From assembly GCA_038093515.1 (NCBI GenBank), contig JBBPSI010000003.1, forward strand, positions 558,001-622,000: a DNA stretch of 64,000 nucleotides, written 5' to 3'. The notes beneath the pieces are model-generated. The model was given only the letters and a program-made list of their open reading frames with translations. It did not search any database and had not been told where the DNA came from. The stretch comes from Butyriboletus loyo (Eukaryota; Basidiomycota; Agaricomycetes; Boletales; Boletaceae). This document shows positions 57,097-64,000 of the stretch, one piece after another (position 1 is the first letter of the stretch; the number at the start of each line of letters is the position of its first letter). The position numbers were made by a program, and so were the translations under genes.

Positions 57097-57919
57097 TGTT
57101 ACGCTGGTAGCGCACAATAGCTAGCAAGCGAGCACTTATAGGGGCTCGAGCCTAATGAGGAAACTAGCCGACTCGCGTAGACGACGCTATCGGGTGTCTT
57201 GCAAAGCAAGTGTCGGCGAGATCTTGAGTGGTGGCGACCAGACGAGATCGAGCAGACTCTTATCGGCTTTATCGGCAAGAGAAGGGTATATTGCTAGATT
57301 ACTATGCACTTGGTAGATGCGTAGAATTAGCTAAAGAGTCTGTACTTCTCTAAGTACTCGTATATATACTACTGGGTATCGTGCACAGACCGAGCTGTGC
57401 GTGGCAGCGAAGGGCAAAGGGCTATGAGTCTGTCCGAGTCATAGCGGCGAATGGAGAAGCGGCAAAGTGCCGGTAACGAGGGAGCGAAGCTCCGAGTAAG
57501 AAGGCGACATCGTCAACGAATAGGAAGAGCTGAAGGCGAAGTGACGATGTCCATGAGGTGAGCCCCACAGGGCGAAGGGTGCGCGAACGGCGGAGCCCTT
57601 GGATACGGGTCTCGACGCGAAGGTACTGACGCGTCGTAATCTAGTCACGTGCTAGTCACGTGATGTAACAAATGTCATTGGTTAAAGAAATAGAGGACGC
57701 GACAGCTCAGCTGTGGGTCCGGCCCGACGGGGCGACGAGACAGGGGCTATCTCAGTGTAGCGACACTGAGACTTGCAGGAACGACCGGGGAAGTGGATAA
57801 CGTCCACTAGGCGACTGGGGAGCGGGCGATGGGCGGCATCGCAAGACGGCGGGGGCGGCGGGGACGCGTGAGCGTGGGAAAACGAGTGGCGGGGTACGCT
57901 TAGGGGTAAAACTGTAACA
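57097..57919 (-). repeat. LTR-C, 5' LTR of the family-C fragment
   Basis: 823 bp on the minus strand, matching the solo LTR at 53503-54322 end to end. It carries gcacag-6-ctgtgc at 57383-57400. Flanking 5-mers (tcttt and ggtgg) differ, as expected for an LTR still attached to internal sequence on one side. Confidence 0.9.
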
Positions 57920-58020
57920 GGTGGCGGATGTTCTTCCATATGGTGGCATTGGTTTCAAGGTGGGAGGTGTGTTCCTGGACTGCAAGATGGGTTAAATCAA
58001 GGTTGTGGGCAACAGCAGTG
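57920..58020. other. 101-bp fragment between two LTRs
   Basis: Separates LTR-C from LTR-A copy 3. The minus strand reads as a short open frame (VQEHTSHLETNATIWKNIRH) that could be a gag coiled-coil remnant of yet another element. Too short to assign. Confidence 0.35.
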
Positions 58021-58447
58021 TGTTATGCTGGGCGCTAACAACTAGAACAGCGAGGAGGCACTCTGGAGTGGCCTCAGGACTCATGAAGCGTTTCTGAGCT
58101 GGGTCTCAGACTATGTCTTAGTGTGCACACTAAGAGTCTGGAAGTGAACTAATTGCTAGCAGAAGACTGCATAGAACTAGATAGAGTATATGGGTGTAAA
58201 GACCAAGTCTTTATACTACAGAGGTCTGCACACAGACCATGTTCCTAATTGAGTCGCGAGAAGGAAAGTACAAATGAGGAAAGAATACTCTAGAACGTTC
58301 TGGAGTATGAAAGAAAGTGCATCCGTGCATGGGAAATCATGACTAAGCTAGAGCGGTTCATACCGCTCAAAGGGCACTAGCAAAAGGCTAGGCGAATGAA
58401 GTAGTCCAAGTGGTAGTGGAGAGAAAAAGTATACCACTACTGTAACA
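58021..58447 (-). repeat. LTR-A copy 3 (solo or orphan)
   Basis: 427 bp, TGTTATGCTG...CTGTAACA on the plus strand as printed, homologous to the other two LTR-A copies and in minus orientation. It has ggtctgcacacagacc at 58223-58238. No internal sequence of the family lies on either side. Flanking 5-mers cagtg and cactc do not match, so it is not a simple solo LTR with intact target duplication. Confidence 0.85.
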
Positions 58448-59028
58448 CACTCACGTCATGCACCCATGGTGCAGTCTCACCAGCTACTAACCAAACTGTT
58501 GCACCAACTGCAAATAATTTTGGTATTACCTTGTCATCTACTTATCTGAGTGGGGTTTTTTTGCTCCCTCGGATGCGAGGTGGTCTGCCTCTTCATTTCC
58601 TTTGTTGCCGGAGTGTTCTTTTATCCATTTGAAGTACGTTGGAGCTGCTCGGTGGCAGAGTGTTGAAATGGTAGTGTTCTATTTCTGTATTTCACTTACA
58701 GCCACTACGTTTCTAGATGAGTCTATATGACATCATTGTCTAGACTCTGTCACACTTATTACATTACAAATAGCTCTTATTATGCTATTGGACAATATGT
58801 TTAGTCTTATCTCTTATCTCTATCATATCATCATGTATGTCATACTATACCTTATAAAGGTACTATACAGAACATAAGTACAAACACTCATGTACTGTAT
58901 ATAAGACAGCCCTTATTGTTACGAGACAACAGAGTTATCAAGTGGCACACGGGGTTCCGCAACTGTTGCAGTACTACACAAGTACTGGCGATGGTAATGA
59001 GGATAGCTCAGACCTTAATCTTCTCAAC
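58448..59028 (-). mobile_element. Degraded transposon remnants, including an RNase H-like piece
   Basis: At about 58632-58564 the minus strand encodes FKWIKEHSGNKGNEEADHLA, which matches the C-terminal motif of RNase HI domains in LINE-type or related elements (HSGxxGNExAD). No longer reading frame survives. The following AT-rich part (58650-58945) has TG...CA-like ends (tgttgaaatgg ... gagacaaca) and a tgacatcat word and could be a decayed LTR. Bases next to LTR-B copy 2 (58995-59028) resemble the leader beside LTR-B copy 1. Confidence 0.5.
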
Positions 59029-59414
59029 TGTTGCCAGCGAATAAGACAAGTGGTTAAAGCTAGGGAATCCTAGCCGCAACCACAAGCCCTTTTATATTAC
59101 AAGGGAATGCGCACAGACCATGCAGTGCGTGAGACTAGTTACTATACATGTACATATGAAGAAGTCACGAGTCGACGATGATGGGAAATAGAAGTCGACG
59201 GCGATCAAAAAGAAGAGAAGCAAACGGAGATTAAATACATGAGGCATGACGTCATAGAGTCTGGGCCAGTCTGGACCATGACATCATATGCTTAGTCAGC
59301 CTGTGGTCACATGTATAATCCCACGATCACGTGTGCTAGGTCACGTGACCTTTGAAAGAGAAATATGACGAAGTCCGAATGCAAAAGATAGTTATAAGAG
59401 ATACAATTATAACA
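59029..59414 (-). repeat. LTR-B copy 2, 3' LTR of a second family-B element
   Basis: 386 bp matching 50382-50774. On the element strand it directly follows the pol end and a polypurine tract (a G-rich run, 59415-59425 on the plus strand as c-tract). It has TGACGTCA at 59247-59254 and two CACGTG boxes near 59329 and 59342. Its other side also looks like family-B leader, suggesting recombination between two elements at the LTR. Confidence 0.88.
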
Positions 59415-59425
59415 CCTCCCCCCCC

Positions 59426-60391
59426 CTAGGACTCGTATTCCAAGCGAGTTCCTTGATAGGGAGTTCCGTGCTCAGGACCGTACTCTTTAAACAGAGAAGA
59501 AAATTCAAAAAGTGATAGGCCACGAAGGGGGCGAGGGGCGGAAGGGTGGGCATGGTGATAATCCGCGATTACGTCCTGCGAATTTCCCAGATTGGATACT
59601 GGTTCCCACGTGCGATCCGTTTCGTCATAGCCCCTCCAGTGCACCAAATACTCCAACTTCTTGCGCTTCATCCGTGATGCGACTATGTAATCAACCTCGA
59701 ATTCCGAGTATCCTTCGTCCGTGACATTGACTGGGTCTGGACGCAGAACAGGCTGTCCTGGAAGGGTTTCTCGGTAGGGTTTAACCCGAGAAATGTTGAC
59801 TACGGGATGAATCCGCATGCTGCTTGGCAGCTGAAGTTCGACAGCGTTTGGCTTGAGTGCCTTGATCCGATAAGGACCAATCCAACGCTGTGTGAGTTTT
59901 CGTGCAGTGTACGGCAGTTTGAGGTTCTCCATACTGAGCCACACACTATCTCCCACTTTGTAATCGGGCGCATCTGATCGTCTATTATCGGCCTGCGATA
60001 CCATGCGCTTGCGAGCTTCCTCCAATGCTTCTTTAACCTCGGCATGTGCTTTCCCAGCACTGCGTGCGAAATCTCTGGCTAGCGTGTTGGAAGACTTTTC
60101 AAACCCGACTCTAGGATAATAATTACGTGTGATAGAGAATGGAATTGTACCCGTGGCGGTGGTGAGGGAATTATTATGGTTGAACTGGGCGATCTTGATC
60201 CAATCGGCCCACGTTTCTTGTTTTTTAGCCACGTAGGTACGTAAATATTGTTCCATCTCCCTATTTATCTGTTCGGTTTGACCATCAGATTGCGGATGGT
60301 ACGCCGTAGAGATCTTCTGGGAAATGCCAAGAAGCTTGCAAAGCTCTATGGTAAAGTCCGATACAAACTGGGGTCCACGATCTGAAACTAT
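59426..60391 (-). pseudogene. pol C-terminus of a family-B chromovirus (integrase core end and chromodomain)
   Basis: About 320 codons: the second catalytic Asp in TIVSDRGPQFVSDF, the Glu region HPQSDGQTEQINREMEQYLR, FNHNNSLTTATGTIPF, a GPY/F module (LTQRWIGPYRIKAL), INISRVKPY-like NISRVKPYRETLPG, and a chromodomain FEVDYIVASRMKRKKLEYLV, HWRGYDETDRTWEP. It ends with TPYQGTRLEYES. Upstream it is cut by LTR-C at 60392 within the integrase, between the first and second catalytic Asp. Distinct from family A in sequence. Confidence 0.88.
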
Positions 60392-61199
60392 TGTTACGCT
60401 GATAGCGCACAATAACTAGCAGCGAGCACTTGACTAGGGGCTCGAGCCTAATAAGGAAATGGCCGACTCGCGTGAACGACGCTATCGGGTGTCTTGCAAA
60501 GCAAGTGTCGGCGAGATCTTGTGTGGTGGCGACCAGACGAGATCGAGCAGGCTCTTATCGGCTTTATCGGCAAGAGATGGGTATATTGCTAGATTACTAT
60601 GCACTTGGTAGATGCGTAGAATTAGCTAGAGAACTCGTACTACTCTAAGTGCGAGTATATATACTAATGTCTATGGTGCACAGACCGAGCTGTGCGTGGC
60701 AGCGAAGGGCTAAGGGCTATGAGTCTGTCCGAGTCATAGCGGCGAAAGGAGAAGCGGCAAAGTGCCGGTAACGAGGGAGCTAAGCTCCGGGTAAGATGGC
60801 GACATCGTCAGCGAATGAGAAGTGCTGAACGAGAAGTGACGATGTCCATGAGGCCGGCCCCACAGGGCGAAGGGTGCGCGAACGGCGGAGCCCTTGGATA
60901 CGGGTCTCGACGCGAAGGTACTGACGCGTCGTAATCTAGTCACGTGCTAGTCACGTGATGTAAGAAATGTCATTGGTCAAATATGAAGGGACGCGACAGC
61001 TCAGCTGAAGGTCCGGCCCGACGGGGCGAGAAGACAGGGGCTATCTCGGTGCAACGGCACTGAGACTCGCAGGAGCGACCGGGGAAGTGGATAACGTCCA
61101 CTAGGCGACTAAGGAGCGGGCGATGGGCGGCATCGCAGGACGGCGGGGGCGGCGGGGACGCGTGAGCGTGGGAAAACGAGTGGCGGGGTACGCTTAGGA
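60392..61199 (-). repeat. LTR-C copy 3, missing its last ~16 bp
   Basis: Begins TGTTACGCTGATAGCG at 60392 (plus strand as printed), inside the family-B integrase. It runs to cgcttag at 61199, where the other copies continue with gggtaaaactgtaaca. It then joins ORF3 of element D. The truncated end and missing target duplication show a deletion or recombination at this junction. Inverted repeat gcacag-6-ctgtgc at 60678-60695. Confidence 0.88.
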
Positions 61200-61959
61200 C
61201 GGACCTGGGAATAGCTCCTGCCTGGAGTAGCGCCTGGCGAGGTTGGCGACGCACTGTACGAGGCGGTAAGGGGGAGTGTCGATGAGCGACCTGGGGCTCG
61301 TCGACATCGGTCCGAAAGGACTCCAGGGATTCTCCTGTCGTCTCGCAAGACGAATCTGCTACCAACGTGGTTGCAGGAGAGTCTCGGATGGGTGGCGCTG
61401 GAACAGGTACAGGCGAAGGAGATCTTGCCGGGGGAGGACGAGGCACTGGATTGGGGCCACGAGCCATGGGACGGAGGTAGCCGATGCGGTCGGCGGAGTG
61501 AAGGTAAAACTGCCGCTCCCTAGGAGCAAGCGCGATGAGGATGGGACGAAGGACTGGGGCCAGAATACCTGGCAAGAGTTGATCAACCACGTAACCGAAT
61601 CCTTCGGCATGGAGGATATCGAGGGTGTAGCCCCTAGCCTCCATCAAGGAGGACTCAAGGGCGGCGGCATAGATGGGTGGCTGGTTGTCTGGGCACAGAC
61701 GGGTGTGAACGGTGCGGGCGAGGGCGTAGGAACGGTAGAGGGAAGCGAGTGTGCGGAGGACGTAGTCTCCGGTAAAGTCCATACGCTGTTCCAAGGCGTA
61801 GGTGGCGACGGGATTTTCTAGAACTGCGGCGTACAGTACGCGGCGGGAGGACACTGGGAGGCGTGAAGAGCGGACGGGGGGTTGCGGCGGAAGAGGGAGG
61901 TTCTCATTGTTGTTGTTGGCAGTGGAAGAGGCGTTGTTTTCGACTGGAGAGATGGACAT
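61200..61959 (-). pseudogene. ORF3 of element D, 3'-truncated by LTR-C
   Basis: About 253 native codons: MSISPVENNASSTANNNNEN, then the same helical domain as at 54673 (SSRRVLYAAVLENPVATYAL, DILHAEGFGYVVDQLLPGIL) and the Pro-rich linker up to QAGAIPRSV, after which the frame runs into LTR-C codons. The zinc knuckles are lost. It starts 9 nt behind the pol stop (61971-61969). Differences from element B are mostly conservative (IALAPRERQFYLHSADRIGY against VALAPREREFYFQSNDRIGF). Confidence 0.82.
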
Positions 61960-61968
61960 TTTCGAGTT

Positions 61969-64000
61969 TTACTGCGAAGATGGGGAGGGAAAGTCCTTGG
62001 GGTGGCGCAGTTTATAAGCCTTGAGCAAGGCCTGCGCATGGACCAGGTTCCCGTTCGGTTCCCAGGTGTTCTCTGCTGCGGAGTACCCTTTCCAGGACAC
62101 AAGGAACTGACGGCGTCCCTTGGAGCCGCGATGGGATAAGATCCGATCGATCTCGTACTCTTCATCTCCGTCTATTTCTTCCGGCGGAGGGTTTGTGAAA
62201 TTGGGGCCATGCTCCGCAGTCTCACGATAAGGGGTGAGAAGGGACGCATGGAAGACGTCATGGATCTTCCAGGTCGGTGGCAATCGGAGTCTGTACGCCA
62301 CGGGGGATATTACCTGAGCGATTTCGAACGGACCTTCCCTCCTGGGCGCGAGCTTCTTAGACGGGTACCTGAGTCGAAGGTTGCGTCCTTCCAGCCATAC
62401 CTTATCGCCTGTCTTCCACGGACGGAACTTGGATGAGATCCGTTCCTTCATCAATCGCCGTGCTTTCTCATGGGCTTCTAATGCCTCCGTTCGGGCTCCC
62501 GTGAGTTCCGAGAGTCTGGACTCGAGGGCGGGGAGGAAAGTCTTTCCGATTGGAGGATAAGACCTCGGTTCGTACCCGACCATCAGGGAGAACGGGGTCA
62601 CGTTTGTTGACGAGTGTGTCATCGAGTTGTGGGAGAACTCGGCCATGGGAAGTAACTCGGCCCATCGTTCGGGGTGACCATCGCAGAAGATCCGGAGGTA
62701 CGTTTCCAGTTCTTGATTGACTCGTTCAGTTTCTCCATCGGTCTGTGGGTGGTACGCGGAGGAGAGGGCGAGATCGTAGTCTAGGAGCCTTGCGAGTTCC
62801 CTGGCGAAGGCGGAAGCGAACTGAGGGCCACGATCCGAGATGCAGCGAGAGTGTAGTCCAAAGCGAAGGAAAACCGTTTTGAAAAATAACTTGGCGACTC
62901 CTGCCGCATCGATGTCCTTGTTGCAAGGGGAATAAATTACCCCCTTCGTAAGCCCATGGTCTACCACGACCATGACTGAATCATAACCCAACGAGGGAGG
63001 GAGGCCGGTGATGAGGTCAACCGAGACTTGTTCGAACGGGCGAGAGGCCACGCTGGCCAGAGGGGTGAGAGGGGGCACGGTGGGGTGCGTATTAACCTTA
63101 TGCGCCTGACATACGGCGCAGCCAGAAACAAAGCGGCGAACCAGATTAGCCATACCTGGCCACCAATAATCGCGTTGCACCAGGTTCTGGGTGTGGAAGA
63201 TGCCACCGTGACCTCCAGCGGGGCTTTCGTGCAGGGATCGGATGAGGTCGACACGTGCGGCTTCAGGGATATACCGTTTCTTGCGGAAATATAACTCCTT
63301 TCCGTCAAAGTCCCAATCGCCAGCATTCATCTTGGGGAAGAGGGGCGAGTCTTCGTAGAGAGCCTGCATGCATCGCTTGATCATGGGATCACTGGGGGTC
63401 GAGGCAGCGATCTTTTCGGCGAGAGCGACGTCAATCTTTTGGGCGAATAGGTTTTCGGGGAGGAGGGTGACCTCTTGGTTGTCGGCAGAGGTGTCAACGT
63501 CGTCGCGTCGGGACAGGGCATCGGCGGGGCCCATCTGAGTACCCGGAATGTGGTGGAAATGCAGGTCAAAATCCTGCAGGAACATGAGCCAGCGTGCTTG
63601 CCGGCGAGACAATTTATTGGGTTGGCGGAAGTACGTGAGATTCTTGTGGTCGGTGAGAATCTCCACTTGATGACCAGTACCTCGCAGGTAGTGGCGCCAT
63701 TCCTCCAATGCGTGAATGACCGCGAGCAACTCGCGATCATAGATATCGTAATTGCGCTCCGCGGGCGAGAGCGTCTTTGACAGGTAAGCACAAGGATGTA
63801 GGTCGCCATTGACATCCTTTTGCATGAGCACTGCTCCAGTAGCAGTGAGGGAGGCGTCCGTCATGACGGCGAACGGCTTCGTAACATCGGGCATGGAGAG
63901 GACAGGCTGCCTCAAGAACGACTGTTTTATTGCCTGGAATGCTTGTTCACAAGCCGGGGTCCAGGCCCAGGGGGAGTTCTTCTTGGTCAGGTCGTGCAGT
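61969..64000 (-). CDS. pol of element D (RNase H, integrase, chromodomain), continues past the window end
   Basis: Family-A pol on the minus strand, with the 5' part outside the window. At the window edge it reads LHDLTKKNSPWAWTPACEQA. Landmarks: MTDASLTATGAVLMQ, YDRELLAVIHALEEW, integrase HESPAGGHGGIFH and CAVCQAHK, CISDRGPQF, HPQTDGETERVNQE, the uninterrupted IAQVISPVAYRLRLPP region that shows where the solo LTR entered element B, and chromodomain YEIDRILSHRGSKGRRQFLV. No stop or frameshift is visible over 2 kb, so this copy may be young. Confidence 0.9.
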   Translation of the reverse strand, partial: LHDLTKKNSPWAWTPACEQAFQAIKQSFLRQPVLSMPDVTKPFAVMTDASLTATGAVLMQKDVNGDLHPCAYLSKTLSPAERNYDIYDRELLAVIHALEEWRHYLRGTGHQVEILTDHKNLTYFRQPNKLSRRQARWLMFLQDFDLHFHHIPGTQMGPADALSRRDDVDTSADNQEVTLLPENLFAQKIDVALAEKIAASTPSDPMIKRCMQALYEDSPLFPKMNAGDWDFDGKELYFRKKRYIPEAARVDLIRSLHESPAGGHGGIFHTQNLVQRDYWWPGMANLVRRFVSGCAVCQAHKVNTHPTVPPLTPLASVASRPFEQVSVDLITGLPPSLGYDSVMVVVDHGLTKGVIYSPCNKDIDAAGVAKLFFKTVFLRFGLHSRCISDRGPQFASAFARELARLLDYDLALSSAYHPQTDGETERVNQELETYLRIFCDGHPERWAELLPMAEFSHNSMTHSSTNVTPFSLMVGYEPRSYPPIGKTFLPALESRLSELTGARTEALEAHEKARRLMKERISSKFRPWKTGDKVWLEGRNLRLRYPSKKLAPRREGPFEIAQVISPVAYRLRLPPTWKIHDVFHASLLTPYRETAEHGPNFTNPPPEEIDGDEEYEIDRILSHRGSKGRRQFLVSWKGYSAAENTWEPNGNLVHAQALLKAYKLRHPKDFPSPSSQ

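Noticed and set aside
58021..58447. LTR-A copy 3 as a clean solo LTR
   Set aside because: Flanking 5-mers (cagtg and cactc) do not match, so insertion was followed by rearrangement.
44976..64000. The repeat nest as a centromere or subtelomere
   Set aside because: Nested retrotransposons are compatible with either, but no telomere repeat, satellite array or other diagnostic sequence is present in the window.

Overview
The window comes from an intron-rich nuclear genome, most likely a mushroom-type basidiomycete (Agaricomycetes). The reasons are very compact genes, many introns of about 45-60 nt with gtaagt-type donors, gene products that read as fungal families (Vps17, Leu2-type dehydrogenase, Haspin, Fex fluoride exporter, Yvc1 channel), and chromodomain Ty3/gypsy retrotransposons. 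I cannot name the species.

Positions 1 to about 44,975 are a gene-dense housekeeping segment of 23 protein genes. In order: VPS17 (+, 5' end outside the window), LEU2 (-), NOB1 (+), ARPC3 (-), YVC1 (+), PSF2 (-), Haspin kinase (+), glycogen branching enzyme GLC3 (+), M28 carboxypeptidase (+), a membrane spermine-synthase-like protein (+), a 2OG-Fe(II) oxygenase (+), RCC1 (-), an aldehyde dehydrogenase (+), VPS60 (-), a serine O-acetyltransferase-type gene (-), a Ser-rich protein (+), DID2 (-), a FEX fluoride exporter (+), CK2 beta (+), RPL36 (+), a VTT/Tvp38-type membrane protein (+), a Pro-rich disordered protein (+) and a Ca2+-dependent mitochondrial carrier, SAL1 (+). Several promoters are short and divergent, for example LEU2/NOB1, ARPC3/YVC1, PSF2/Haspin, RCC1/ALDH and DID2/FEX. 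Exon chains of LEU2, NOB1, ARPC3, PSF2, Haspin, GLC3 and RPL36 were worked out base by base and sum to whole codons.

At about 44,976 the SAL1 gene is cut off in the middle of an exon, and the rest of the window (19 kb) is a nest of broken LTR retrotransposons. Three LTR families are visible. LTR-A (about 427 bp) belongs to a chromodomain element with gag, pol and a third ORF behind pol. LTR-B (about 390 bp) belongs to a second chromovirus. LTR-C (about 820 bp) is present once as a perfect solo LTR with a 5-bp target duplication, once as the 5' LTR of a fragment with an unusual CCHH-repeat ORF, and once truncated. The nesting suggests a plus-strand family-A element was entered by a minus-strand family-B element, which was entered by another minus-strand family-A element. 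A later deletion would have joined this to SAL1.

The most interesting signals are: (1) a third, gag-like ORF with three zinc knuckles, 8-9 nt behind the pol stop in two element copies; (2) 10-nt self-priming complementarity between R and the primer site in families A and C, with different sequences that still pair; (3) a shared inverted-repeat plus TATA promoter module in all three LTR families; (4) the CCHH and 'KAxxIGxA' repeat ORF; (5) 5-nt micro-exons in two host genes; (6) an in-frame gap in the CBM48 domain of GLC3; (7) the truncation of SAL1.
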